Shown here: positions 25,133 to 35,210 of the stretch, in pieces | Layout: every line of letters starts with the position of its first letter | Numbering within the stretch: the first letter of the stretch is position 1 | Origin: Imperialibacter sp040222385 | Lineage (GTDB): Bacteria > Bacteroidota > Bacteroidia > Cytophagales > Cyclobacteriaceae | Assembly (NCBI RefSeq): GCF_040222385.1 | Contig: NZ_JAVKDF010000056.1 | Coordinates: forward strand, 177,079 to 241,078 | DNA length: 64,000 bases | Direction: 5' to 3' | The notes under the pieces: model-generated | Seen by the model: the letters and a program-made list of their open reading frames with translations, nothing else | Told to the model about the DNA's origin: nothing | Database searches by the model: none | Translations under genes and position numbers: made by a program

Positions 25133-28100
25133 TTGGCCTCCCATGTAGTAAGCTATAAATATCTTTTCATTGCAGCCCTGTTCGGGGCTTCTGCGTTCTT
25201 CTATTGGTATTTTGTTGGTAAAAGCTCTAAGAGAGGTCAGGAAGCCTACGAGCAAATCAGTGAGCGGCTGGTCAGCCAGCTACAGCTCATTGAGAGCGAT
25301 CTGGCCAATGCGAAAAGCAGCGGGAAGGTGCCAGGCACGCTGCAATCCAATTACCCTATACAGATTTACACGAATCGGTCGCTCACCGGGCTGAGCTCCA
25401 ATGCTTTCGTGCCCGACTACAGGGTGATTGAGGGTGACTACCAAATTCAGTATTTGGAATGGGAGGGCAATAAATTCATTGCTCTGAAGGAATATACCGA
25501 AAGAGCAGGGGTTCGGAAGGAGTATGTGGGCGTGCTGCCCATCTATCGTAACTTTCCAATTGAGAATGAACTGATCAGAGGGGGGTACGATAAGAGTATT
25601 TTTGACGAACTGAGGGTTTTCGTTTACGACAAGGAGGTGGAAGGAAGCTTCGCCTTTAGCTATCATGATCAGGTAGTATGCTATTTCACCATACAGTCGC
25701 CGCCAGCTGTTTCGTCCCGTTTTGACCGCTTCCTTATCTTCAGCTTGCTTTCTGTGGCGTTTGTGCTGGGTTTTTTCTTCTTCCAGCGATCCGCATCCAA
25801 CCTGGCAGAAAACGGCAGGCCCTATGCAGGCATAGCTTTATTGCTTGCAGGAGTAGTGTTTATCCGCTGGCTGCTGCTGGCTACCAATTTCCCGTCGTCG
25901 GTTTACCAGTTTGACCTGTTCAATTCACGGTACCTCGTTATTTCTTCGCTCCACAAGTCATTGGGCGATCTGATCATCACCGCCTTTTTGCTCGCCTACT
26001 TTGTCTACTTTACTTCCAATGCCGTTTTCCGAAGCGACGCCTACGCTTACTTCTCCGGTGCCTCCCAAAAGGTAAAATGGTTGATCACCATTGTGGTCAT
26101 ACTGCTGGGGTATGGGTTTATGGGGTATACCTACCTGCTGTTGCAGGAGATATTTAAGAACTCTCAAATACACCTCGACGTAAACCGCAGTATTCACCTC
26201 GATATGTTTCGGATGGGCACGCTGGTAGTGTACTTTCTGTTTTGCTTCAGCTATTTTCTCATTGCTCATGCTTCCTATATACTACTTAAGCATTTCAGAA
26301 GTACGTCGCCAGGGATTGTCTGGCTGGTTCATCTGGCCACGGCTGCCATTTTGTTCCTTGTGGCTCTTATCATAGATGGTGATTTAGCCATTGTGCCTGT
26401 GCTGCATGCCGCTTACTTCTCCATTATTTTTTGGTTCAGTCTGCCTGAGTTTATTAGGCCGATCCAGTTTCAGGCCTTCCTTTATTTCTTTCTGGCGGCG
26501 GCGTTTTCGTCCATTCTGGGTAGCTATTCGATTTATAAATACAGTGAGTTTGAGAGAAACGTGCAAAAGCAAAAATTTGCCAATAGCCTGCTGATAGAAA
26601 ATGATATTCAGGGTGAGTTTCAGCTAGATGGCATTATGAAATCCATCAAGAGCGACATTTTTATTTTGACCCGCATGATGAGCCCTGTGCTGGCCAAGGA
26701 CATGATAAAGCAGCGGATTAAGAGGCTTTACATGAATAGCTACTTCGACAAGTACGATGTGCAGGTGTCGATGTATAACTCGAAAGGCGATCCTTTTCCC
26801 AACGAGCCTGGTGTCACTTTCTCAGCGATAAAGGAAACCTATGACAAGCCGATTTATAAAACCGACTATCAGAATATCTTTTTTGAGAGTAACTTTTCGC
26901 CGGGATCCACCAAGCGCTATGTGTGTTTTATTGGCCTGGAAAGGTACGATAAGACAATAGGATATATTGTTTTGCAGCTTCGCCTGAAGAAGTACCTTCC
27001 CAGCACAGTATACCCACGCCTGCTGGTGGACGAGCGGTTTATGAATGAGCCGGCCGATGAAAACTACAGCTACGGTATTTATGAGGGCACAAACCTGCGG
27101 TATAAGTCGGGGACGTTCAACTATATCACCAATCTGTCTCAGGGTATTTTTGACAGGAGTAGCTTGTATACCACTGGCCTGGAAATCAATGGGTTCCATC
27201 ATTTGGGGATAAAGGGATCAAGAGAGAAAAGAATCATTATTACCTCGCCGATGTACGAGGTGAGCTGGATGGTTTCCAATTTCTCGTTCCTGTTTCTGGT
27301 ACTTATTGGCGGCATAGCTCTTACAGTGGTTTTTAATGCGCTTGAGGTGAGATTTGCTAACACCGGGCTTACGCTGGCTTCCAAGATCCAGATTTACCTC
27401 AGCATCGCTTTCTTTCTACCCCTGGTGGTGGTCACCGTGGCAACACTCAGCGCTATCAACAATTCCTATAAGGAGGATATTGACAAGCAGTATATGAAGA
27501 AGGCCGAAAGTGTAAACGGTTACCTGGTGTCGCTGATGGATAATTACATTTCGAATGTGATCAACAAGGAGGTGCTGTCCAACGAGCTGACGGATATTGC
27601 CAGGTTCTCGCAGGCCGACATCAACCTGTTTAGCGTGAATGGAAAGCTGATGGCCTCCAGCCAGCAAACAATCTATGATGACAAGCTGCTGTCGGAGTAC
27701 ATCAACCCGGAGGCATTAAGACGCATCAGGGAGGATGATGGAGAAAGGATTATCCTTTCTGAAAGTCTGGGCACACTTAACTACAAGTCGACTTACCTGG
27801 CGATCAAGTCATTCAATGACGCCAGCCTGTTGGGTATTATGAGTATGCCTTTTTTTGAATCGAGGGCGCAACAGCAAAACCAGCAGATTGAGGTGTTCAC
27901 CAACATCATCAATATTTTCACCTTCATCTTTATTTTCTCCCTGGTGGTGTCGTTCATGGCATCGAGGGTGCTCACCAATCCGTTGCGGATCATTACCTCC
28001 AGGCTGCGGAAAACGACCTTCAACGAAACAAATGAGCCTATTCACTGGAATACCTCTGACGAAATCGGGTTGCTGGTAGCAGAATACAACTCTATGCTGG

Positions 28101-28792
28101 TGAAGCTGGAAACCAGCCGGGCGGCATTGGTAAGGAGCGAGAAAGAGTCGGCATGGAAAGAGATTGCCCAGCAAGTGGCGCATGAGATCAAGAACCCATT
28201 GACGCCCATGAAGCTTACGCTTCAGCACATGCGCAGGCTTGCAGATGACAAAGATGAGGGGCTGAAGAAGTCGATTGATAACCTGCTGCGGCAAATTGAT
28301 AACCTGAGCGATATAGTTACCTCATTCAGCACTTTTGCGAAGCTTCCGGCTCCGGATCCCAGCAGGTTTGATATTTCCGGCTTGCTTGGCCAGCTTGTGC
28401 AGCTGCATAGCAAACCAGGGGTGGATTTTGTATACGAATCGCCGATAGAGCCGGTGTTTGTTGTTGCTGATGAAAAGATGCTTTCCGGCATTTTTACCAA
28501 CCTGATTATTAATGCCTGCCAGGCCATGGAAGGGAGGCCAGGTCCCCGCCTGGAAATTGGCATAAAGGTGAAGGAGAAAGAGGCCGAGATTTCATTCAAG
28601 GACAACGGCATTGGCATAGCAGAAGACATTCAGGACAAGGTTTTTGTGCCATCGTTCAGTACCAAACAGGAAGGGTCGGGCATCGGGCTGGCACTGGCCA
28701 GAAGAGGTGTGGAGCAAGCCGGTGGAAGCATATGGTTTGAAACGGTACACGGGTATGGAACTACTTTTTATGTTTCACTACCTTTAGGTTAA
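25133..28792 (+). CDS. Large NtrY-like sensor histidine kinase
   Basis: This 1219-residue protein has an N-terminal helix (residues 8-26) and an extracytoplasmic segment to about 190. Roughly eight helices lie between 195 and 470, followed by a second sensor region (about 490-710), further helices near 715 and 750 and at 920-945, and a HAMP-like linker. The kinase core has AWKEIAQQVAHEIKNPLTPM with phospho-acceptor His1017, and an ATPase domain with NLIINACQAM, DNGIGI and GSGIGLALA. This arrangement resembles NtrY sensors. The likely start is TTG at 25133, as no in-frame ATG precedes the first helix. No response regulator is adjacent. The next gene's ATG overlaps the stop by one base. Confidence 0.88.
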   Translation: MASHVVSYKYLFIAALFGASAFFYWYFVGKSSKRGQEAYEQISERLVSQLQLIESDLANAKSSGKVPGTLQSNYPIQIYTNRSLTGLSSNAFVPDYRVIEGDYQIQYLEWEGNKFIALKEYTERAGVRKEYVGVLPIYRNFPIENELIRGGYDKSIFDELRVFVYDKEVEGSFAFSYHDQVVCYFTIQSPPAVSSRFDRFLIFSLLSVAFVLGFFFFQRSASNLAENGRPYAGIALLLAGVVFIRWLLLATNFPSSVYQFDLFNSRYLVISSLHKSLGDLIITAFLLAYFVYFTSNAVFRSDAYAYFSGASQKVKWLITIVVILLGYGFMGYTYLLLQEIFKNSQIHLDVNRSIHLDMFRMGTLVVYFLFCFSYFLIAHASYILLKHFRSTSPGIVWLVHLATAAILFLVALIIDGDLAIVPVLHAAYFSIIFWFSLPEFIRPIQFQAFLYFFLAAAFSSILGSYSIYKYSEFERNVQKQKFANSLLIENDIQGEFQLDGIMKSIKSDIFILTRMMSPVLAKDMIKQRIKRLYMNSYFDKYDVQVSMYNSKGDPFPNEPGVTFSAIKETYDKPIYKTDYQNIFFESNFSPGSTKRYVCFIGLERYDKTIGYIVLQLRLKKYLPSTVYPRLLVDERFMNEPADENYSYGIYEGTNLRYKSGTFNYITNLSQGIFDRSSLYTTGLEINGFHHLGIKGSREKRIIITSPMYEVSWMVSNFSFLFLVLIGGIALTVVFNALEVRFANTGLTLASKIQIYLSIAFFLPLVVVTVATLSAINNSYKEDIDKQYMKKAESVNGYLVSLMDNYISNVINKEVLSNELTDIARFSQADINLFSVNGKLMASSQQTIYDDKLLSEYINPEALRRIREDDGERIILSESLGTLNYKSTYLAIKSFNDASLLGIMSMPFFESRAQQQNQQIEVFTNIINIFTFIFIFSLVVSFMASRVLTNPLRIITSRLRKTTFNETNEPIHWNTSDEIGLLVAEYNSMLVKLETSRAALVRSEKESAWKEIAQQVAHEIKNPLTPMKLTLQHMRRLADDKDEGLKKSIDNLLRQIDNLSDIVTSFSTFAKLPAPDPSRFDISGLLGQLVQLHSKPGVDFVYESPIEPVFVVADEKMLSGIFTNLIINACQAMEGRPGPRLEIGIKVKEKEAEISFKDNGIGIAEDIQDKVFVPSFSTKQEGSGIGLALARRGVEQAGGSIWFETVHGYGTTFYVSLPLG

Positions 28793-31700
28793 TGGGGCCA
28801 CGCCAAAATGCTGCTTATATCTTCACAGCCTTCCTGCGAAAGATCAGGGGTTCTCACCTTATGGCTTTGGTTCTCATTTGTTCCCCGTTGTTGTCATGGG
28901 CGCAGACGGGTAGCACCAGGTGCAGGTCAATACCTCAGGGTCGACTACAATTTCAACTTGACTCACTTTCAGCTAACCCTGAGAGCATTAAACTGCCGGT
29001 TGGTATTGCGTTCAGTTATGACCTGGCCACTGGGGAGCTGACCTTTGAAAGGCCTCTGGAAGACGCCATAGAGGTTTGCTATCAGGTGTTTCCTTTTACC
29101 CTTCATCAGCCGATTTACAAATACGATATGTCGCTTTACTCTCCAGAAGGGCCGAGGGAGAACGTGACGGAAAGCAGTCAGGCCGTAGCCAATGCGCCGC
29201 TTGTGAAAGAGGAGCTATTTGCCACCGAATCACTTTACAAAACGGGGAGCATCAGCCGGGGCATCACTGTGGGCAACACCAATAACCTGGGAGTCACATC
29301 AAGCCTCAACCTGCAGCTCGATGGCCAGCTGGCAGACGACCTGTTCATCAATGCGGTGATCACCGACCAGCAGGTGCCTTTTCAGCCGGAGGGCAACACG
29401 CAACAGATCCAGGACTTCGACAAGGTGCTGGTAAACCTTTACAACGATAAGTTCTCCCTCATGGCTGGCGATGTGGTGCTGCGAAATGACTCTACTTACT
29501 TTTTGAAATACTATAAGAACGTGCAGGGTGGCAGGGCGGCTTACAAATACAATCTCGGGAACTGGAAAGCTTCCACCAGCGTCACGGCGTCTATTGCTAA
29601 GGGAAAGTTTTCTTCGACACTACTGGATGCAGTAGAAGGATTGAGTGGCCCCTACAGACTTCGGGGCCCGGATGGGGAGCGGTTCATCATTGTGATTGCC
29701 AATTCGGAGAAGATCTATTTGGATGGCAGGCTGCTGAAAAGAGGTTTCAACGAAGACTATGTGATTGATTATAACCTGGCGGAGGTCACTTTCACACCCA
29801 AAGTGTTGATTACCAAATTCTCCAGGATACGGGTCGACTTTGAATACACTGCGCAAAACTTCAGCCGCTCGATACTGTCGGCGTCGCACAGGCAGTCGAA
29901 TGGAAAGACAACGGCTTATTTCGAGGTGTATCGGGAGAAGGATAATCCGTTCCGGCCGCTTAGTTATGACCTGACCGAAGCCGACCGGCTGGCCTTGTCT
30001 GGCATTGGCGACGACCTGTCGCTGGCAGCCATATCAGGTGCCGACAGTGTGGGGTACTCGGACAACAGGATATTGTATGCAAGGGTGGACACAGTGGATG
30101 CACAGGGCAGTGCCTACAGTATCTATCAATATTCCAGCAACCCCGAAACAGCCGTGTACCAGGTCAGCTTTAGCCAGGTGTTGGCGGGTGATTATGTACA
30201 GTTACCGTTGGGGTTGAATGGTAAAGTGTACGATTGGGTGGCACCTGTGAATGGGGTGCCCCAGGGCGACTACTCGCCTAGCATTCCTGTGGTAACCCCC
30301 AACAGCAGGCAGCTAATGGTAGGAGGGGTCAGCTCCAAAATAACGCCGTATGAAACGGTATATACCGAGCTTTCGGCCAGCAACCAGGACAAGAACCTTT
30401 TCTCCAGCCTCGACCAGCAGGACAACCAGGGCTGGGCGCAAAAGTCGGGGATACGATCGGAGGGAAGGGAAGTAGGTTTTTTGAAAGATTACAAATGGCT
30501 GTCGGAGGCGTCGTACGAATGGAACCACCAGTACTTCAGGCCTATCGACAGGTACAGGTATATTGAGTACGACAGGGATTGGAGCTATACGCCCATCTTT
30601 CAGTCGGCGCAGGAGCCCACCGCCATTGAAGATCACATTGTGGTGGGAAGGCTGGGCATGCAAAAGAGCAGTGCGAACCGCTGGAATTATCAGGCTTTGT
30701 ACCGTAACAAAGGACAAGCAATAGACGGTTGGCAGCAGAAGGTATTGCTTCGTCAGCAGTTGGGCAAAGCCACCTTTAGTGGTGATTTTTTCGATTTGAA
30801 GAGTGCGCAGGGTGTCAATGAATCGACCTGGACTAGGGCGCAGCTGACGGCAGCCTACAAGCTGGGCAAGCTGATGCCGGGCTATACTTTTCAGAGCGAC
30901 AGGAACGCTATTACCAACCAACCTGCCGACTCGGTGGTGGCGTCAGCGATGAACTACAGTCAGCACATGGTGTTTCTGCAGTCGGCCGACACGGCGCAAA
31001 ACGGCACCTCTTTCCGGCTAGATGCCAACCGGCGGATAGACGACAGACCCGTGGATGGCGTGCTGCAGCGAAGCGACATCAGCTATACATCGAATGCTTC
31101 TTTCACTACCCAATGGAAAGACAGGCACGTGGTATCGGGTGTTTTCACCTACAGGCAGTTGGACGATATACTTGATACCAGCGACGAGAAAGAGGAAACC
31201 GTGCAGGGTAGGATCAACTGGCAGAGTGCCTGGTGGGAGCGGTCGATCCGGTCGGATCTATCTCTGGCTTTGCTGAATGGCAGAGAGCTGCGACGGGAGT
31301 ACGTGTTCATCGAGGTGATTCCGGGCCAGGGTACACATACCTGGCGGGATGACAATGGCGATGGCGTGCAGGACTTGAATGAATTCTATGAGGCTATCAA
31401 TCCTGATGAGCGCACCTACGCCAAGATATTCGTACCTACCGACAGTTACATTTCTGCCTACCAAACCATCTTGAACTACAGCCTGGAGCTGACAGCCCCG
31501 GCAGAATGGAAATCTGCAGGTGGGTTTAAGTCGTTTCTTGGCCGGTTCTCCAATGTATCGGCGGTGCTGGTAGACAGGAAGACGCAGGACAGCAACTGGG
31601 CGCAACGCTTAGACGTGTGGAGCACGCCGGGCACTTCTGAGGAAGAATTGGCTTATAAGAATGCTATTCGCAGCCGCTGGTTCTTCAACCGGGCAGATCC

Positions 31701-32301
31701 GAAGTACGGCCTCGATGTTGGCTATCAGTCTACCGCCGGGCGGCAGCTGCTGACGGGCGGCTGGGAAGCGAGAAACAAAAAGGTGTGGCAGCTCAATACC
31801 CGCAACAACTTATCTGCCGACTGGGCCATTTTTCTGCAAAGTGAGGTAGGAGAGACGGAGTCGTCAAGTGATATCTTCAGCAACCGGAACTACCAGATCC
31901 GGCAGCGGCAAGTAAAGCCTCAGCTGCAGTGGATGCCGTTGCAGTGGCTGAGAATCACCAGTAGCGTTCGCTATTCGCACAAGAGGGCTTTGCCGGTCTC
32001 AGAAGAGCAGGGGAGTGACCTGACAGAATACCAAATTGACTGGCAGATGAACAAGTCGCTACAGTCGACCATTGCTGGTTTTGTGAAGGTGATTAATATG
32101 AACTTCGAAGGTGATGAAGCCAGCCCGTTGGGCTATGAGATGCTGGAGGCATTGAGGCCTGGCACCAACTACACCTGGCGGCTGCAATGGCAGCAAAGGC
32201 TGAAAAGCGGCCTGCGCTTGCAGATTAATTACGATGGGCGGAAGTCGCCTGGCAAGTCAGTGATTCACTTTGGTGGGGTGCAGGTGACGGCGTTGTTTTA
32301 G
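28792..32301 (+). CDS. Large outer-membrane/cell-surface protein of unknown function
   Basis: This 1169-residue protein has a hydrophobic N-terminal stretch ending LLSWAQT, consistent with export. An early domain is followed by GPYRLRGPDGERFIIVIANS and EKIYLDGRLLKRGFNEDYVI, then DYNLAEVTFTP. This 'VYLDG..L.RG.DY.IDY' signature also appears in SprA-like and other outer-membrane proteins. The C-terminal two-thirds is rich in alternating aromatic/polar strands and ends ...SVIHFGGVQVTALF, as expected of a beta-barrel. A segment DDNGDGVQDLNEFYE resembles a calcium-binding loop. Function is unknown. It is translationally linked (TAATG) to the sensor kinase. Confidence 0.75.
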   Translation: MGPRQNAAYIFTAFLRKIRGSHLMALVLICSPLLSWAQTGSTRCRSIPQGRLQFQLDSLSANPESIKLPVGIAFSYDLATGELTFERPLEDAIEVCYQVFPFTLHQPIYKYDMSLYSPEGPRENVTESSQAVANAPLVKEELFATESLYKTGSISRGITVGNTNNLGVTSSLNLQLDGQLADDLFINAVITDQQVPFQPEGNTQQIQDFDKVLVNLYNDKFSLMAGDVVLRNDSTYFLKYYKNVQGGRAAYKYNLGNWKASTSVTASIAKGKFSSTLLDAVEGLSGPYRLRGPDGERFIIVIANSEKIYLDGRLLKRGFNEDYVIDYNLAEVTFTPKVLITKFSRIRVDFEYTAQNFSRSILSASHRQSNGKTTAYFEVYREKDNPFRPLSYDLTEADRLALSGIGDDLSLAAISGADSVGYSDNRILYARVDTVDAQGSAYSIYQYSSNPETAVYQVSFSQVLAGDYVQLPLGLNGKVYDWVAPVNGVPQGDYSPSIPVVTPNSRQLMVGGVSSKITPYETVYTELSASNQDKNLFSSLDQQDNQGWAQKSGIRSEGREVGFLKDYKWLSEASYEWNHQYFRPIDRYRYIEYDRDWSYTPIFQSAQEPTAIEDHIVVGRLGMQKSSANRWNYQALYRNKGQAIDGWQQKVLLRQQLGKATFSGDFFDLKSAQGVNESTWTRAQLTAAYKLGKLMPGYTFQSDRNAITNQPADSVVASAMNYSQHMVFLQSADTAQNGTSFRLDANRRIDDRPVDGVLQRSDISYTSNASFTTQWKDRHVVSGVFTYRQLDDILDTSDEKEETVQGRINWQSAWWERSIRSDLSLALLNGRELRREYVFIEVIPGQGTHTWRDDNGDGVQDLNEFYEAINPDERTYAKIFVPTDSYISAYQTILNYSLELTAPAEWKSAGGFKSFLGRFSNVSAVLVDRKTQDSNWAQRLDVWSTPGTSEEELAYKNAIRSRWFFNRADPKYGLDVGYQSTAGRQLLTGGWEARNKKVWQLNTRNNLSADWAIFLQSEVGETESSSDIFSNRNYQIRQRQVKPQLQWMPLQWLRITSSVRYSHKRALPVSEEQGSDLTEYQIDWQMNKSLQSTIAGFVKVINMNFEGDEASPLGYEMLEALRPGTNYTWRLQWQQRLKSGLRLQINYDGRKSPGKSVIHFGGVQVTALF

Positions 32302-32938
32302 GGCTTGGCCACCTCACCCTGACCCTCTCCCAACGGGAGAGGGGGGAGCTGCAAGCAGCTTTCTTATTCAGATGGGGCTTCGCCGCCATCCTGTTGTTAT
32401 GACACCCCGTTCGGGCCCTTTTAGGACTTTGAGAGAACACAGGTGTCGGCACGGCAAAATAGCCATGGAGCAAGAGCCGTCAGACATCGGAATGCAGTTT
32501 ACTAGCGATTTTGGTTTAAGTCTGCTTTGACCGATAGGCGTTCCTTATTCGGATGGGGCTTCACCGCCACCCTGTTTTTATGCCGCCCCTTCAGGGCTCT
32601 GATACAATGCAAGTGCCGTCAGACACCGGGTTGAGTTTCCTGAGGGCCCATCCTCAACCTTTTCGGCGGCTGACTGCCCCAATCCACGGCCCGTAGGGCC
32701 GTGCCGACGCCTTTGCTCACAGTGTCGTTGTCGTCCGCCCTCCGTTGCGGCAGGTGCCTTCATCGCCGACTGTGATTCGTTGCGACAGGTGCCTTCACCG
32801 CCGACTGTGATTCGTTCCGGCGGGTGTCTTCACCGCCGGTTCCACCACCCACCGCACTTTCTTTCCCCTTGTCCAGCTTCCATTGATTTCCTCGTGTTTC
32901 CGTCACATCTTATGCATTGGATTCAACCTATCTGCCTT
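32302..32938. repeat. Repeat-rich intergenic region with several hairpins
   Basis: No convincing gene. CCCTCTCCC/GGGAGAGGG (32323-32343) is a perfect 9-bp hairpin, followed by AGCTGC/GCAGCT. An imperfect direct repeat of about 62 bases occurs at 32361-32421 and 32541-32603 (TTATTC.GATGGGGCTTC core). A dispersed element (GTGTCGGCACGGC...GCCGTCAGACA) occurs at 32442-32490, with a partial copy at 32611-32630 and a further copy at the window end. A 35-bp tandem repeat follows at 32744-32840. Confidence 0.75.
32744..32840. repeat. 35-bp tandem repeat, about 2.7 copies
   Basis: Units start at 32744, 32779 and 32814, each opening GTTGCGRCAGGTGCCTTC or a close variant and running through CACCGCCGACTGTGATTC. 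The first two differ at about two positions and the third is diverged and incomplete. They lie in the leader of the downstream DUF885 gene. Confidence 0.8.
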
Positions 32939-34642
32939 ATGAAAAAGACATTGTTTTCGTTCCTCTTTTCATTGCTTATGCTCAGCGGCTTCTCTCAGCC
33001 GCTCTACGAGCAAACCTCCGAAGTCAACAACCTTATGGTGCGCTACGACGCCGACTACGGCAGCCTGCACCGTTTCTACTACATGGACTGCTCTCCTGAG
33101 CGTATCGAGCGCCTCAAAACCCTCGATCAGGATTACCTCAGGCAGTTGGAGGCCATGGACTTCAATGCACTAAACACTGGCGCCAGGGTAGACTATCTGC
33201 TTTTCAAAAGAGACGTGCAGGAAGACCTGCGCACCCTTACCCTCGAAGGTACCGAACTGGCCGCTGTGAAGCAGTGGCTTCCTTTTGCACCTTATCTCTA
33301 CGAAATCGAAAACCTTAGACGGCGTGGCAACCAGCTCGAATGGCAGGAGGTAGCCAAAAAGCTGACCAACACAGGCAACGAGATAGAAGCCATCACCACC
33401 AAACTAAAAGCCGCCGAGCCCTTCAATCAAAAGCTCACCAGACGGGCCTCCGCCTCCATCAAAGGCATACAGGAAGGCATCAAAAGCATCCACAGTTTCT
33501 ACAACGAATACGACCCCTTGTACACCTGGTGGGTCACCCTGCCCATCCAGCGAGTCGATAGCCTGCTGACCGTTTACGAAAAGGTAATGACCAGCAAGGC
33601 CAGGCTCATCACCACACAAAAAGATGATGGCAGCGGCATTGTGGGCAGCCCCATAGGCCGTCACGAAATCATCAAGCAGCTGGAGTTTGAAATGATCCCT
33701 TACACCCCCGATCAGCTCATAGAGCTGGCCAATAAAGAATTCGCCTGGTGCGACGCTGAGCTGCTGAAGGCCTCGAAGGAAATGGGTTTTGGCGACGACT
33801 GGAAGGCGGCGCAGGAGAAAGTGAAAAACTCCTATGTGCCCGTTGGGCAGCAGCCCGAAGCCATGATGGAGCTATACAACCAGTCGGTGGCCTTCCTCAA
33901 AGAGTACGACCTGGTCACCATTCCGCCCATCGCCGAAGAAAGCTGGCGCATGACCATGATGGCCGCCGAGCGGCAAAAGGTGAGTCCATTCTTCCTGGGT
34001 GGCGAAAACTTCATCATCTCTTACCCCACCAACACCATGGAGTACGACGACCGCCTGATGAGCATGCGGGGCAACAACCCGCACTTTTCCAGGTCGACCG
34101 TACACCACGAGCTCATCGCCGGGCACCACCTACAGGGCTTCATGAACCGCCGCTACAAAACCTACCGCCACTTCCGCACCCCATTCTGGACCGAAGGCTG
34201 GGCCCTCTACTGGGAGCTGCTCCTGTGGGACATGGACTTTCCCCGCTCCCCCGAAGACCGCATCGGCATGCTTTTCTGGCGCATGCACCGCTGTGCCCGC
34301 ATCATCTTCTCGCTCAACTACCACATGGGCAAGTGGAGCCCCCAGCAGTGCATCGACTTCCTCGTCGACAGGGTGGGGCATGAGCGAGCCAATGCCGAAG
34401 GTGAGGTGAGGCGCTCCTTCACTGGTGGCTACGGGCCGTTGTACCAGGTCGCCTACCTCACAGGCGGCTTGCAGTTTTACGCCCTCAAAAAAGAACTGGT
34501 CGACGGTGGCAAAATGACCCTCAAGCAATACCACGACGCCGTACTCCACGAAAACGCCATGCCGGTAGAAATGGTGCGTGCCATCCTCACCAACCAAACC
34601 CTGCCCAAAGACTTTAAGACAAGCTGGCGGTTTTACCATTAA
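32939..34642 (+). CDS. DUF885 family metallopeptidase-like exported protein
   Basis: From the ATG at 32939 the protein is 567 residues and begins with a clean signal peptide (MKKTLFSFLFSLLMLSGFSQ). Earlier in-frame starts run through repeat DNA and spoil this signal, so they are rejected. The metal-site motif is HHELIAGHHLQ (H390, E391, H396), followed by FWTEGWALYWELL, matching DUF885 (PF05960), whose members resemble zinc carboxypeptidases. The usual Pro before GHH is Ala here. Third codon positions are strongly G/C and especially C-rich compared with flanking genes, which may indicate transfer. The stop codon lies within the first arm of a hairpin repeat. Confidence 0.86.
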   Translation: MKKTLFSFLFSLLMLSGFSQPLYEQTSEVNNLMVRYDADYGSLHRFYYMDCSPERIERLKTLDQDYLRQLEAMDFNALNTGARVDYLLFKRDVQEDLRTLTLEGTELAAVKQWLPFAPYLYEIENLRRRGNQLEWQEVAKKLTNTGNEIEAITTKLKAAEPFNQKLTRRASASIKGIQEGIKSIHSFYNEYDPLYTWWVTLPIQRVDSLLTVYEKVMTSKARLITTQKDDGSGIVGSPIGRHEIIKQLEFEMIPYTPDQLIELANKEFAWCDAELLKASKEMGFGDDWKAAQEKVKNSYVPVGQQPEAMMELYNQSVAFLKEYDLVTIPPIAEESWRMTMMAAERQKVSPFFLGGENFIISYPTNTMEYDDRLMSMRGNNPHFSRSTVHHELIAGHHLQGFMNRRYKTYRHFRTPFWTEGWALYWELLLWDMDFPRSPEDRIGMLFWRMHRCARIIFSLNYHMGKWSPQQCIDFLVDRVGHERANAEGEVRRSFTGGYGPLYQVAYLTGGLQFYALKKELVDGGKMTLKQYHDAVLHENAMPVEMVRAILTNQTLPKDFKTSWRFYH

Positions 34643-34847
34643 AGAGGTTAGTCTCTACACTCCCGCAAGTAGTAACCTCTTTAATCCCAACGTGAACTAT
34701 TAAAGAGGTTACTCTCTGCGCCCTGCAAGTGGTAACCTCTTTAATCTTTCTGAAAACGCATCAATCAGGTTACTCTTTACGCTTCCGCAACGGGATCAAA
34801 TTAAAGACGTTACTCTCTGCGCCCCAGCACATAGTAACCTCTTTAAT
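34639..34847. repeat. Cluster of four long-arm hairpin elements (TTAAAGAGGTTA family)
   Basis: Copies lie at 34639-34685, 34700-34745, 34761-34803 (3' arm decayed) and 34801-34847. Intact copies are about 46 bases, with arms TTAAAGAGGTTAC and GTAACCTCTTTAA (12-13 bp) around a variable loop containing CTCTCTGC. Copies 1 and 2 are joined by CCCAACGTGAA, and the same joined pair occurs again at 47178-47286. No transposase is nearby; a MITE- or REP-like origin is inferred. Confidence 0.88.
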
Positions 34848-35210
34848 CGTGACTGCACCCCAATCCCTCCATAACCCCATCAACAAATCTCTCAATGACT
34901 TGGGCGTGCCCCCTTTGCCGCCGGAGCGGTGCTACTCACCCGATATTCCATGTCGGCGGCAGGGGTCGGGCCTTCACCAGTCGCCGGCCAACGCTCAAAA
35001 TGCCAACAGCGGGCTCCAACAATGGCTCTGTCCCTCACGCAAGGAGGCATTCTCCCACTGCCCAGCATCTCCAAAAAGAAACACCATTTGATCTATATCA
35101 CTCTTATTTTTTACAATTTGTAGAGTGAGTACTCAGAAATAAAGACTGATTCACTTGCTTACTAACCTCACTTAGCGCAAATTTGTAGCTATGTTACAAA
35201 GAAATAAAAA
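34848..35210. other. Non-coding stretch before the restriction-modification operon
   Basis: A GC-rich half with small hairpins gives way at about 35090 to AT-rich DNA that probably contains the promoter. TTTG at 35087-35090 followed by TACAATTTG at 35112-35120 roughly resembles the Bacteroidota promoter, with one extra base in the -7 box. Short open frames here overlap on several strands and look like chance. Confidence 0.4.

Noticed and set aside
30313..30921. 202-codon open frame on the minus strand within the large surface protein gene
   Set aside because: It is antisense to a well-supported gene, has no signature of any family and follows that gene's codon pattern.
34639..34847. Regularly repeated palindromic units as a CRISPR array
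   Set aside because: Only four copies, the loops between arms and the joints are not unique spacers of even length, one copy is decayed, and no cas genes are nearby.
34729..35091. Open frame of 120 codons after the DUF885 gene
   Set aside because: It starts inside a hairpin repeat, has no family resemblance and overlaps equally open frames in other phases.
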